The notes under the pieces are model-generated. The model was given only the letters and a program-made list of their open reading frames with translations. It ran no database searches and was not told the DNA's origin. This document shows positions 10,416 to 23,900 of a DNA stretch of 64,000 nt, piece after piece (the first letter of the stretch is position 1; each line of letters starts with the position of its first letter). The DNA lies in contig CM067527.1 of the NCBI GenBank assembly GCA_034509925.1, positions 157,501 through 221,500 on the forward strand, given 5' to 3'. Made by a program: the position numbers and the translations under genes. Source of the stretch: Hirudinaria manillensis (lineage: Eukaryota > Annelida > Clitellata > Hirudinida > Hirudinidae).

Positions 10416-13400
10416 ATGAAGATCTCGTGCTATTTTGTAATCGCTGTTCTTGTCGTCGGACTTGCGGGTTAGAAATTGTTATTAAAATTATAATTATTAT
10501 TATTATCATTATGATTGGTGAATATAAAAATATTTATATTAATTCCGTTGTAATAAATTTTATTTGCACCTTTTAGCAATTGTTTCAGAATCTTACGATG
10601 ACTGCCAGGTAAGTTTACAATAAAACATTTAAATACAACTTTTTTCCGATTGCAAAACATTAAAAATAATTTAATTAATTTAAATAATTTAAAAATAAAT
10701 AAATTAAATGCAAAATATCACAAAATTAGTAATTTATTAATATCAATAGTAATAATAATTTTTCTTTTACAAAATGTTCTTTAATTCTTTCAGTTATTTG
10801 GTTGTGATGACGATAGTTATGAATGCAATGAACTCACTGGTCAATGTGGTAATCATTATCTGGCATTTAATAAAATATTCGATTAAAAATTAATTAAAAC
10901 TTAAATTATTTAATTATTAATGGTTGACTTTGAATAAATAGTTCATTAAATATTTTATAATTTCCAGATTGTAAACCTGAAAAATGCGAATTGAACTGTG
11001 AATTTGGTTTTCAAACTGATAAGGGTTGCAAAGTTTGCAAATGCAATGCGCCACCTTTTGATGAAATGGGTAATTTGTTATCGTCATCGTAATATTTTAG
11101 AAATTTATCTAAATATAAACTTGCGATTACTGTCGCCTCATTTTATAAAAACATTTAATTTCGTAATTTTTTAAGAACTGGAATTTAATATTGTTTAATA
11201 ATTACATATTAATATAATAAATATATTGTTTTAAAATATTATTATATGTTAGAATATTATTATATGTTTGAATATTATTATATGTTTGAATATTATTATA
11301 TGTTTGAATATTATTATATGTTTGAATATTATTATATGTTTGAATATTATTATATGTTTGAATATTATTATATGTTTGAATATTATTATATGTTTGAATA
11401 TTATTATATGTTTGAATATTATTATATGTTTGAATATTATTATATGTTTGAATATTATTATATGTTTGAATATTATTATATGTTTGAATATTATTATATG
11501 TTTGAATATTATTATATGTTTGAATATTATTATATGTTTGAATATTATTATATGTTTGAATATTATTATATGTTTGAATATTATTATATGTTTGAATATT
11601 ATTATATGTTTGAATGTTATTATATGTTTGAATATTATTATATGTTTGAATATTATTATATGTTTGAATATTATTATATGTTTGAATATTATTATATGTT
11701 TGAATATTATTATATGTTTGAATATTATTATATGTTTGAATATTATTATATGTTTGAATATTATTATATGTTTGAATATTATTATATGTTTGAATATTAT
11801 TATATGTTTGAATATTATTATATGTTTGAATATTATTATATGTTTGAATATTATTATATGTTTGAATATTATTATATGTTTGAATATTATTATATGTTTG
11901 AATATTATTATATGTTTGAATATTATTATATGTTTGAATATTATTATATGTTTGAATATTATTATATGTTTGAATATTATTATATGTTTGAATATGTTTG
12001 TCTGTTCATTAAAACTATTTGTCTTTAAAGACTGCCCGCCTGTGATTCCCCCTTTTTGCCTTAAATCATGCGAACATGGATTCAAAGACTTCCGCGGGTG
12101 TCCAATTTGCGAATGCAACCAAGAACCGTTGGTCACCGATGCTCCTGAATTTTATGGTGAAATACTTTAATTTCAAATCGTAAATAATTTTAATTTTTTT
12201 GAATTTCAAACCACAAATCGTTTTAAAGTATTCCGTTTGCAAAACATCGACAACAATTTTTAAATTAACCAAATCCGATGTCTTCAAAGATTGGTTCTAA
12301 ATTAATAACAATTATTTACAGGAGCAAATTGTCCAAAATTTGAATGCGCCCTCGTTTGTGAATATGGATTTGCAGGCGAAAATGGATGTCCCGTTTGTAA
12401 ATGTGCACCTCTTCCAGGTTTCGTGAAAATTATTTAATAAACATTATTATTGTTGAAACCATTATTTATTACGTTATTAAACTATTATTTATATTTATAA
12501 ATATTACAACATGCATAACAAATAGAAATTTATGAATAGATTTTATAACATTTTGTTCTTAATTGTATATAATACAAGTTGGTTTAATGGATTTAATTTT
12601 TAATGTTTTCTAAACTCATTTATGAACTTCTTTGAACCCCGCTGAAACAACGTTTAGATTGTGGAACCGTTTGTTCCTTGTTTTGCAATTACGGAACATT
12701 GATTTATGACGGATGCGAGGCCTGCGATTGTACTGGATTCAATAAGCCGACCACGACAACGGGTAACTTAATAATCTGGTTAAATGATTAAGTATTAAAT
12801 AAATAATTAAGTAATTATTATATAAATATTAATTCGTTTAAATATTTTATTTTGCGAAGCTTGTCCACCATTTCGTTGTGACTTGTTCTGTGAACATGGA
12901 TTTCAATCTGAAGGACTTTGCAGTGTTTGCAAATGCAGAGAAGCACCTCTTTTCACAACAACCGGTGTTGTATTCTGTTTATGTTGCTAAGCAATTACGT
13001 GTAAACAAACTATTTAACTCATAAATATTAACTAAAGTGTGTCCAACGTTCCAATGCCATTTGCTCTGCAAACATGGATTCAAAGTCAAAGGTGAATGCA
13101 GTCTTTGCGAATGCAATGAAGAACCACCAACAACCCCTAAAGGTAACTGTTTGTATGAAATTATAATATTATATCAGATTATAATTAATGGTTATTTGTA
13201 ATTCATGGAATAGTAATTATAATTCGTACAATAACTTGCAATTCATTACTTACAGTATGTCCTCCAGTTTGCAAAAAGTTCTGCAAATTTGGATTCAAAG
13301 TGATTGATGGATGCCAAATTTGCGAATGTAACGAAAACCCCACCGATCCAAGTAAAGAGTTGAAATAATTCTTTAAATAAATAAACATTTAAAGTCCCTT

Positions 13401-15468
13401 ATTCAATCTTAAAGTCATTTTAAAATTCTATTCTCGGATTAAAATGTCAGAAATGCAGGAAATATTTTCAAAGTTTATTTCAAGCGGAAAGCCATTTTTA
13501 TGTTTTATCCCGACATAAATTTTAAAAACATTTCTATTAATAGCTTGTCCTCCATTTCATTGCCTCTTGTTTTGTGAAAGTGGATTCAAAGCTGTTGATG
13601 GATGTGACATTTGTGAATGCAACGAACCAAGTAATATTGTTTATTATAATAAACGCTAACCTTACTAACTTGTTAATTTTTTTTAAATCTTAAACAAAAA
13701 CTTAAATTAAAAATAAAATCCTCAGCCTGTCCGCCAGTATGCGACATGTTCTGCGAATATGGACTCAAAGTGGTAGATGGATGTCATGTTTGCCAATGTA
13801 ACGAGCCACCTACCGGTGTTTCAAGTAAAATAATTAATTAATAATAAATAATTAATTAAAAATTAATTTATGGAACATATCTATTCATTCTGAAATAACA
13901 GTTTGAAAGTAAAACTTACACCTAATCGTTCATTGACAGCATGTCCTCCATTCTTGTGCCTCTTGTTCTGCGAAAATGGCTTCAAAAGTGTCAACGGATG
14001 TGAAATTTGTGAATGCAACGAACCGACGAAGCCAAGTATTTATGACGTGCATTAATTAATAAATTAATTTAAATTAATTAATATTAATGGTTAAATAATA
14101 TTTAATTTATTAATTTAATTTAATCTTCTTCGAGCTTGTCCACCATTCCGATGTCATTTGTTCTGCGAATTCGGATTCAAAGTTGAAAACAATTGCACTA
14201 TCTGCTCGTGCAATGAACCACCGACCCCAAGTAATTAACTGAGTGTTTGAAAATGAGATTATTATTTAAAACTTATATTTACAATCATTAACTAACAAAG
14301 TTGAGGATTTGATTCCATCTAAAAATCCCGTTTAATTCTTTTAGCCTGCCCTCCCGTTTGCGAAATGTTTTGTGACTATGGGTTCCAACAGGTAGATGGA
14401 TGTGCCATCTGCAAATGCAACGATCCACCAACAACTCCAACAACAACTCCACCAACAACAACTCCACCAACAACTCCAACAACTCCACCAACAACTCCAA
14501 CAACTCCACCAACAACTCCAACAACAGCACCAGCAACAACAGCATCGTCACCAACGACAACACCTGAAGCAACGACCACAGGTAAGTTAATGTAATGGTT
14601 CCGACCAATAATGTTTGCAATTGGCACTAATTGATATCAAAATCTACAAGTTCAAAAGATATACATACAACAATAACATACAAAACTCCGTGAATCAAAT
14701 ACAGTTTGTCCACCTGTCGTGTGTGATATGAATTGCGAGCATGGATTCAAAGTTTTCGAAGGATGTCAAATCTGTGAATGCAACCCACCTCCTTCGCCTG
14801 GTTTAGCGGAAATTGTCGGTAAGAATTTATTACTTTATTTATTACTGTTTAATCATACAATATTTTTATGCAAAAGGATTCTAATCGAACTTAAAAAGTA
14901 ATTTGTTAAGAATTGGCATTCAATTTTGATTATGGATCTGAAGATGCATCTTCCGAGATTAAATTTAATTAAACTTTCCCAGAATGTGAACCCCTCAAGT
15001 GTCCTACTGAAAAGTGCGAAAACGGTTTTAAAATTGTTGATGGATGTGAAACATGCGAATGTAATGAACCAACCACAACCACAACCAGAAGTGAGAAAGG
15101 AATTTGAACGCTAAATTATTGGCGCTTTTGATTGATTACTAACGATTGAAAGTTAAAATGGCATTTAAAATACTTAACAACGCGAGTTTAACTTTCAAAA
15201 AGCTTGTCCTCCTACTACTTGCCCGAGACATTGCCGTCACGTGATGTCAACCATCAACGGATGTAAAGTGTGCCAGTGCATCAAGGCTTTAAAATCAACT
15301 CCATATCCAACACCGGTAAACAAAAGAAGCCCTAAAACACATCTAGGAACATGTCCACCATTTATCTGCAAACTGAACTGCAAAAGTTACATAATGGTGG
15401 AAAATTGTCCGAAATGCTTCTGCAAACCACCACAAAGGTTACTGTTGCACGCATTTCGATTTTACTGA
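10416..15468 (+). CDS. Large secreted antistasin-type inhibitor, 16 domains (gene 2)
   Basis: Eighteen predicted exons: 10416-10467, 10577-10608, 10794-10848, 10968-11069, 12031-12156, 12322-12417, 12658-12762, 12860-12964, 13038-13142, 13256-13351, 13544-13630, 13726-13824, 13940-14035, 14135-14230, 14345-14581, 14705-14818, 14983-15090, 15203-15468. All junctions keep frame, giving 658 residues. Exon 1 encodes a signal peptide (MKISCYFVIAVLVVGLA); exons 2-3 a Cys module (ECNELTGQC) matching gene 1. Exons 4-17 each carry one six-Cys antistasin-type domain between phase-1 introns, and exon 18 carries two. Exon 15 also encodes a Thr/Pro-rich linker of about 45 residues made of TTPPTTP-like repeats, a likely O-glycosylated spacer. 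The last two domains are divergent: one lacks the GF pair and the other the Gly before Cys4. A multivalent serine-protease inhibitor is the family expectation. The 3' end could alternatively splice at 15437 and stop near 15525. Confidence 0.88.
11236..11995. repeat. 18-bp minisatellite, about 42 copies, in an intron of gene 2
   Basis: The unit ATATTATTATATGTTTGA is almost invariant (one ATGTTATT variant near 11610). It fills most of the intron between the first and second antistasin domain exons. Its open frames on both strands are by-products of the period. One frame happens to run into the next exon, which should not be read as coding. Confidence 0.95.
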
Positions 15469-15595
15469 TGACTTATTGAATGTATCCTCAACATAACTCA
15501 ACACAAACAGGAAGAGCACATGACCGAAAGGCGTTCAATGGACTTGCCGAACAAAGTTTATTAAACAAAACAACTGTTCAGTTTCTGCCCTGCAT

Positions 15596-16163
15596 TTAAT
15601 CGAAGAGACCTGGAAATTAAATTTTAATGAAATTCAATGAAATTGGAATAAAATGAGTTTCATTTTCATGTGTTTTTCCGCGTCACTTCAATCAAGCGAT
15701 TCCACTCACCGAATCCCATGTCATCGTCTTCTTCCTCCTCCTCTTTCTCCTCCTTCTTCTCTTCCTTGGCTTCGGCAGCTGCAGCAGCTGGAGCTCCAGC
15801 AGCTTGGACGGCAGCGACCGGTGCAGCGGCTCCTGCACTGCAACTGACGTTCGTGATCAGGTCCTTCACGTTGGCTCCAAGCTTCTCGGCGTAGATCTCT
15901 GATGAAATCAAAAGTTTTGTGACGTGTTCTCAATTAAATCTCTGTTCTACGAAAAAACATACTTGGCCAAATTGGCTCGATCTCCAAGTTGGCAGCCTTG
16001 AGAAGGGCCATCATCTTCTCCGACTTTAAAATAAAAGCGTTACGATTATGGGCAGATTTCGTTTGACATTTGACAGTTAATTCGACAAACTCACTGTGAC
16101 GGCAATGTCGTCATCGACAAGAATGAGGGTAGCAACGACACAAGCGTAGTCATGGGTGTTCAT
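15596..16163 (-). CDS. RPLP1: 60S acidic ribosomal protein P1
   Basis: Minus-strand exons 16095-16163, 15963-16023, 15710-15898 and 15596-15609 join in frame to 110 residues. The protein starts MNTHDYACVVATLILVDDDIAV. It has the dimerisation region SEKMMALLKAANLEIEPIWP, an Ala-rich hinge, a Lys/Glu-rich stretch and the diagnostic acidic tail EEDDDMGFGLFD. The MGFGLFD end is split by the last intron and is completed by a 14-nt terminal exon. P1/P2 heterodimers form the ribosomal stalk that recruits elongation factors. A poly(A) signal is at 15557-15562 (reverse). Exon 1 starts at acceptor 16168, so a non-coding exon lies upstream, probably ending at the donor at 16408. The gene is convergent with antistasin-type gene 2, 127 bp apart. 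Confidence 0.93.
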
Positions 16164-17416
16164 GGTTCTGAAAAGCGAGATTCAGAAAATTAGAAGAGCT
16201 TCAATGCAAAATGCACCGTGAGTCTTGAGACATGTTTTTATGTGGCCGTAAGTTAACCACGTGCAACAGTTAATCTTTTAACGTCCAAATCTTGTTATAA
16301 ACAAAAAAGACAATATAAATAATCTCATGTATATATATAAATAATCACAAAAATGCATTAACAAAAAGAAATATTAGCGCTCAATATTGTATTATTAATA
16401 TAACTCACCCTGTTTTTGGTACACGCTGCCAAAATGGTCCTAAGCTTTTAAAAGAGCAATGTACTTTAAAAGAAGGAAGTTGGTTAATCTTTCAACGTAC
16501 CAAGATACAATATGAATTGTATTTATTAAACAAATGTTATAAAATGATATTTTATTAAATTTATGTATATATTTAAAATGTTACACTTGTAGAAAATTTT
16601 TTAAAAATGTTTATCTTCGCAATACTTAAAATTCAACGATAACAAAATTTTTAAAGAAATTAAAAATAAAATATTAATTTATGTATTTTTAAAAATATTT
16701 AAATGCTCTTTTTAGCCATTTTGAAATGTTATTTTAAATTTAAATAAGCGTGGACGTGGTTTCCTTTAAGTTAACATTACGAAGTGGTCGGCCATTGTTT
16801 TCTGGTGTGTTAAGACGAGAAGCTGGCTTCTGACCACCGATTTAATTACGCTCATAAATATTGCTTAATAAATCAATAAATTTATTTTGTTTTTAAAAAA
16901 TCTTTTAATTTTAAGCATAGATTTTTGTTTTGAAAGTTTTGAAATATGTTGACGTTTCAAGGAAATTATTTAATCGTAATATTCTTTTAAATTGGATTGT
17001 TAATTAATTATTATTATTAAATTAATTATTAATTAAGTATTACTTGAATAAATGTTAATTAAATAATATTGCCTGACATTAGGGAGGTTTCTGAAATTCA
17101 AGTCTTAGGATTCTGAATAAGTTTGAACTAATTCCAAGTTCATTAAGAAATGTTGACATTTTAACTTATCTTTGATCAATAATTGCGTACAATTAAACTA
17201 CTCTTGTGGGAGAAAGCCGCGAATAATTGCTTCAATAATTTCATAAGTTTTGATAACTTTCGAACAAGTTACTCCTTTATAATATAAGTAAGAAGGAAAT
17301 AAAAAGTGCTTTTGAACGTTTTAATTTTATTTCAAAATCGCGTCTAAACCCCAACTTCGTTCGCGCATAAAGTTCTCTACGTTGAGACTCGTGTTTCTTT
17401 ACTTCTTTATATTTTC
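16164..17416. other. RPLP1 5' leader intron and spacer to COTL1
   Basis: The RPLP1 5' UTR intron runs from about 16168 to a donor (reverse GG/GTGAGT) at 16408. Beyond it is AT-rich sequence with no further coding signal. The COTL1 poly(A) signal (reverse AATAAA) is at 17326-17331. Confidence 0.55.
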
Positions 17417-18306
17417 TCATTCCCTGGTACCGACGCCATAGTATGCACCCCCTGCCTTTTCCAGAGCTTTCTTGATGTATTCTTCTCCCAGTTCTCGAAG
17501 GTCACTGGTCTGAACTTCAAGAGCGAAATTCTAAGAGCAACAATCACACATTCTTATCACTCAACAAGCAGTTTAAGGGATGATTACACTTTTGTTTTTC
17601 TAAAAAACGCAAAATGAAAATTACCTGAAAGATCATTTTCACCGAAGCCTTGTCAGTGCTGACCTTTGCCCTTTTGAGTGGTCCAACATCGTTGCCAATC
17701 CAGGTTATGAGAACGAACTTTGCCCTTTTGCTGAGCTCATCGCCAGAGGTGAAACGAACGTAGCCAAAGAAGCGTTCCTCATCTTTGTATTTAAAAAGCA
17801 ATCGATGATGATTGTGATGATGGAGTGACGTGGTGATGATTGTGATGATGGAGTGACGTGGTGATGATTGTGATGATGGAGTGATGTGGTGATGATTGTG
17901 ATGATGGAGTGATGTGGTGATGATGATTGTGATGATGGAGTGATGTGGTGATGATGATTGTGATGATGGAGTGATGTGGTGATGATGATTGTGATGATGG
18001 AGTGATGTGGTGATGATGGAGTGATGTGGTGATGATTGTGATGGTAATGAAGGGTGGCATCATTAACGTTGCACTATCACATTGCCTTTCTATCTTGTAT
18101 TTGTGGTGAATGAAAAAGCGTTTAGTAAATGATAAATCATTAATTGAATGAGTCATCAGGAAGTTTTAATGTGTATTTAATGGAGATCAAATTTTAAGAA
18201 ATCATTTTATTCTATAATTGTCCATAGAATTTCTCATCAGTGATGGCAATTAACCAATTTCTTCCAAATTATTATTATTGTTATTATTATGTATTATTAT
18301 TATTAT

Positions 18307-18374
<68 letters not shown>

Positions 18375-18412
18375 CACATTTTTCCTGCTTCTTATTATTA
18401 TTATTATTATTA

Positions 18413-18470
<58 letters not shown>

Positions 18471-19058
18471 CATTTATTTTTGTTTAATTTAAAGTTTAAA
18501 CTGCTCAAAAATCTACCAACGGTTGAGTTTCTCGAGGAATTCCGAATAATCGGATCCAATTGAGTTGAGTACTATGGTGTTGTTGTCATAGGACAGGAGG
18601 ACCCTGTTAACAATAGTTAGTGATAACAATAATTATGATAATAATGAATAGGATAACGATAATTAGTGATGATGATGTTGATAATAATTATGATAATAAT
18701 GAATAGGATTGTGATAAACATTTTGATCGGCTTATTAATTGCAGCGATTTGTAAAAAACAAGAAAACATTCATTTTGTAATGTATTATTTAGGATCATTA
18801 TTATTATAATTATAATGTTTATAATTGTAAATGTTAAATAATATCATCATCATCATCATCATCATCATCGAGATGGTGAATTATAAAAAGTTCCACTAAA
18901 GCCATTAAAGCGTTGCTGTTAAATTAATATAACGACCATTAAAATAATAATAATTATAATTATAATTAATAATTCCGAACAAACCAAGAGGTGCTTGTGG
19001 AATCATTCCTGACGTCCTTGTAAGCCTCGTTTATTTCTTCTTTTTGAATGTCCACCAT
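17417..19058 (-). CDS. COTL1: Coactosin-like protein (ADF-homology F-actin binder)
   Basis: Minus-strand exons 18985-19058, 18521-18603, 17625-17782 and 17417-17530 give 142 residues, the same length as vertebrate coactosin-like protein. Landmarks are MVDIQKEEINEAYKDVRND, SWVLLSYDNNTIVL, FFGYVRFTSGDELSKRAKF, VLITWIGNDVGPLKRAK with the expected basic cluster, and the C-terminus EKAGGAYYGVGTRE. Coactosins are single ADF-H domain proteins that bind the side of actin filaments in the cytoplasm. The donor of exon 2 (AAC-C/GTTGGT) is not a strong consensus; it was chosen because it alone keeps the phase and the exact family length. The TGATG-rich repeat at 17805-18050 and the ATT repeats at 18263-18475 lie in intron 2. 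Confidence 0.92.
17805..18050. repeat. GATGATTGTGATGATGGAGTG tandem repeat
   Basis: Units of about 24-30 bp built from GTGATGATGGAGTGATGTGGTGATGATTGT variants repeat eight or nine times inside COTL1 intron 2, beginning within 25 bp of the exon 3 acceptor. Confidence 0.85.
18263..18475. repeat. (ATT)n microsatellites
   Basis: Two ATT arrays are separated by ACACATTTTTCCTGCTTC, inside COTL1 intron 2 and about 45 bp from exon 2 on the minus strand. Open frames through them are artefacts. Confidence 0.92.
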
Positions 19059-20910
19059 TTTTTAAGGTTCGATTTCTTTCTGATGAGAACAAATATTGAA
19101 AAATATTGAAACAATTTATTGAAAAATATTGAAACAAATTTCAAACACAAATTGTTATTAGATTAAGTAAAAGTATTCAAGTGATCAGATTATCAAGATC
19201 TAGATTATGCCATTTGAAATATTAAGACATTAACTGAGTTGAAATATGTTATTTAAAGCATGATTGCTTTCTAACTTGGTTACTCAGAGGTCAGTTTGAA
19301 ATAATATTAAAATGATATTAAATTATCAGAAAAAACTTCGGTAATAATGATTTTATTAACATTAATAATAATTATGCAAAAGGAAAACAACTCCTGAAAG
19401 CACAACTCCCACTCCATGACTTCAGAAGCCGTCCTTACCTAAAGTCCTACAAAAGCTGAATGAAAGGAAACGTTGAGAACCCTTCATACTAACTTCGTGC
19501 AACCAGGAACCTTATGAATTGCTAGACAAATTGCTCACTCACTCCCCACATCATCGTCGTCGTCTCGTCATTAAACTCTCAAATTTGGCAGAGAGATAAG
19601 GCATCGCTATCAATTCTAATGCCTTGTCTACCCTTGTCTTTTACTCATTTACTTTCATTCAATGATTATTAAAATATTTAATTTAATTTTAAAATCAAAC
19701 ACTTTGTGAATTATATATGTGACATTTGTCCATTAATGCCATTCCCCGAATGCTCCATAAAAGCTCGTCCAATTATCCTGAAAACTTTCTGAAATTATCG
19801 AAATCCTGCTGTGAGTGTACCAGATGCCTGGCTGGTGCGCATCAACTACACATCCGGCTATCTATGCGGGTCAATATTAATCGGGATAGAAAATTATTAT
19901 TCGTATAATTTCTAATTTGGAAATCATGATTTTCATTTCGTTGTCATAACTAATTTTGCTTTACAGAGAAAATGAGTGTTTGTGGTTGAGTGTAATAATA
20001 AACTTGACTAAAAATTGCTTGGCGAACCGCTACTAATAAATAAATAACAAGTATTTAGCGAGAAATTCGCTCTGGTATATAGGCCGTGCCAAACAATGTG
20101 AAATCTGCATCAAGAGATTGATTTCTCGTTACAAAGGTCATCAGAAGTTAGGGACCAGAATAAGGAGTGCTTTCAAGTTCAAATAAATGAAAGAATGAAA
20201 CAAGAATTCGTTCATGCTTAAATATTGATAATGAGAATCAATAATACAATTTCAAACGAAATCATGTTTGTTTTTTTTTTTTTTAATTTTAAAATTATAC
20301 TAGTCTGGATTCTACTTTAATGTTTGAAAACCAGTCAAATTCAACTTTTTTTTAACTAATAACATTTATTCCAATAAGTCGTTTGAGAAGAGATTCTAAC
20401 TTTCAGTGTTGTCTTTATAACGTGTTAATTAAATGAATGATTAATCTATTGTATGTAATCGACGAAAATTGAATTTTTTATTGTAAATAATTTTACCATA
20501 ATATGTGACGCAAGGAAGACTTTGAACTACCTTCACAAGAAACTATTAACAAAATGTCAAGTTAAATAAATAGCAAATAAATTAACACCATTTTCTATTA
20601 TTCTTGTATACTCACAATTACTGCTTTTCATACTTAAATATTTGAAGTTGATAGGTTAATGTGTTGAAAAATTATATTTTAACATTTGTAATTTTAAAAA
20701 CAAACAAATTTTAAAATAAATTCATTTCTAAATCATTCAAATAAGAAAATTATAATTCGAAGGTTTAAAACTTCGGCGGCATTTTAAAAGTTAAGTTTTG
20801 TTTACAAACAAGTAATTTTATTGGATGTGAAATCTTTATAAATGTGCTAAATAATACATCATCGTTTGTTAAGTTTGCTTAACATCATTTAACTATAATT
20901 ATCGGTCAAA
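19059..20910. other. Spacer between divergent COTL1 and ATAD5
   Basis: Both promoters should lie here, because COTL1 runs left and ATAD5 runs right. I see no clear TATA box or conserved coding segment. Short open frames near 19726 have no recognisable feature. Confidence 0.5.
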
Positions 20911-23900
20911 ATGGATAAATATTTAACGAGACCGCAGAATGTAGGGGAAACTGCGAAGCGAAATACATCAGATCAAAAATTTCGGGCTTGTTTAGTAGAT
21001 GATAATTACGAGGAATATTCAAGCGAAAAGGACGAATTTCAATGCTCTCTCGGCAAAGACATTAGATCATTTTTCTTTGCAAAGCCAACTAATTTCAGAG
21101 ACGATGCCACGAAGCCCTCTTTAAACGTTAAACAAGTGTTCGACAAGTCTGAAGTGAGGAGAGTCTTCTTATTTGGCATTACATTATTTTATTGCTCGTA
21201 TCCTCATTCATAAAAGTTATCGTTATGATTCGCTTTGTAATCACAAAGTTCATTTGGCAAAGCATTATTTCATTTTCAGGATGGTGATTCAGATCAAATT
21301 AGAGAAAAGAACTACAAGAAACGACAATTTCCAGACAGCAGTGATGAGGAGGAAGCAAACGATTCATTATTGAAAATTAAATTCAACTGGTTGGCACAAT
21401 TTTCTGCAATGAGACTTTTGTTGATAAGATGCTTTTAAGTTCATTTACCTAAATTATGAAAGCAATCATTTTTATCAAATTAATTAAATTATGTAATAGA
21501 AGGAAAACTGATAATTAATTATGTTGAAGGTCTAAGAAGCAAAAATTGCAACAGGAAGCGACAAATGACGTCCCTTCACCTCCAACTTTCCCCGTCGAAG
21601 AGCATTCGAATCTAAAAGCAGTTTCTGAAATTATTTCATCTGATGAGAATTTGGTACTTAATGAACCTGAGCCAAGCAACAGCAGCAATTTGTTATCAGG
21701 AAACCAAGATAAGAAACAAGAGGCTGACAGCAAAGAAGTTACAGGTGATTGAATTTGTTTGTAACGTAGCAACTCTTAGTATGTTTGTTTGTAACGTAGC
21801 AACTCTTAGTATGTTTGTTTGTAACGTAGCAACTCTTAGTATGTTTGTTTGTAATGTAGCAACTCTTAGTATGTTTGTTTGTAATGTAGCAACTCTTAGT
21901 ATGTTTGTTTGTAACGTAGCAACTCTTAGCACGTTACCAAAGACTCGAGAGCAACGGTTGCAAGTATTTTGTTTTTTATTAAATGTTATTATTTTATTTT
22001 GAAGAAGTGAATGAGAATGAAGGAAAGTCAGGAAGCATTCCCCTGAGGAGAAGTTCAAGAAGATGTTCCATTCCAGCAAGGTTTGGATCGAAGGTGTTGG
22101 TCAGTATTTTGTTCCAATAATTGAATTTTATTTCTTAATAACTTTTGTGAATTAAGTGATTTTGTTTTTCTGCTAATTATTTTCTTTATGATATTATTAG
22201 CAAGTAATATATAATAATTATAATAATAATTATAATCATCTCGAGGCACAAAATGTCTGAAATAACGTTTGTATAAACTTTTATTTTTACATGAATTCAA
22301 TGTAAAACATTTTGTAATTTATTAAATGTTTAATAAACTCCATTTTATTATTTATTAAATAAATAAATAAATAAAATAAATAAATAATAAACTGAAGCAG
22401 TTGAAAGATGAAACATTGAAGTCAACAAAAGCCAAAAAGGAAGCCAAAGAAAGAACTGCAAGGAAACCCATCCAAGCCTCCAAACAAGCACGAGTTGATG
22501 ATGATGATGGTGATGACGATGACGATGATGATGGTGGTGATGATGATGATGTTATTATTGTGGGAATGGGAAACAACCTAAAGGGAAGCAATGGAAAGGG
22601 TTAGTTATTTATTTCGTAACTCGTTAATATTTAACGTCCAATTTTATTCCTCACCTGATTTTTCCTAAATAAATCGTAATTATTTTAATTTAAATATTAA
22701 TAAATAATATTAAATATTATTTTAATTTAATAGTCGTGGCCTTGGCACCGATGTTCAGGAAACGCGCGAAGATGTCTTCAGAAGAACTCGAAAGGAGAAA
22801 GAAATTCCTGATGAGTGGAGTCCCCGACGAGATTCGGAGAAGACAACAGGTGGAGCTCCAGGTATTTTATTAAAATTAATTAATCGATTCGTTTAAAGCA
22901 TTTAAATTAAAATTTAAAAATTCATTAACAAATAACATTTAAAAATTGCCTTGATTTTTAATTTTAATATAATTTAATAATTATTCCAGGCAACCTCTAC
23001 ATCTCTATATGCTCCCATACCTCGCTTCAATCACACGACTCGAGTTTCGTCCGACGACGAACTCGGATCGTCTTCAGCACCTCCGCTTCCTTTTCTAAGC
23101 GCACGAGAAGATCCCGAAGTCCCTGCTCGTGATTTGAAGTTTCCTAAAAATCTTTTCTGCCACCTGCGGTCGGAAATCGAAACCGAGAAACCGCGACTCG
23201 CAGAAAGTTTTGTCGTGGTGTCTCCTTCCTCCGTTCAATCTTCCATTGCTTTGGAGCAGTTATTTTTGGAAATCAAAACATCGCACCTGGAATTTCCAGT
23301 CAAAACAATTTATGAATTGTTAAAGGCAAAGCAGGTGTCTAGATCTGCATCTAAAAAGAAGACCGAAACCTCTGATGATAACGGTGGTGATGATGATGAT
23401 GATGACAGTAAGGAGGAGGAGGAAGATGATAAAGAGGAATTGGTTAAGGTTGATGGTTCTGGAAATGGTAAATTTAATCTTTTGATATTAATATTATTCA
23501 TAAATTTATATTTCCCAAGCACTGATAAAATATATTTACTGTTTAATCTGTTCCTGACTTGGTATCTCCACCAGGAATGCTCAAATGATTACATGATTTC
23601 AATTTTTAAATTTTATTTTTTTTTGTAAATTTATGAATAAATTTTACATTAGAGGGGAATCATATGTTGTGGACAGAGAAATATGCTCCTAGCAGAGCCA
23701 GTGAAATAATAGGAAACAAAGCAGAATGTAAGAAGGTTTATGATTGGTTGTCAGACCTGAAGGCAAAGTATTCTAATACGTCAGAAGATAAAGGATCCGA
23801 TTCCATGGATGGTATGGATTAATTCTGTTTGGATTTAACGTGAAAATAAATTAATTTTGATGCTTCTCAGACTTTTGGACGCCGGACGGCATCGGCGAAG

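Noticed and set aside
11246..12170. Long YYYMFE and IIICLN repeat-protein frames.
   Set aside because: They are the 18-bp intronic minisatellite read in different frames; one ends in the second antistasin exon only by chance of frame.
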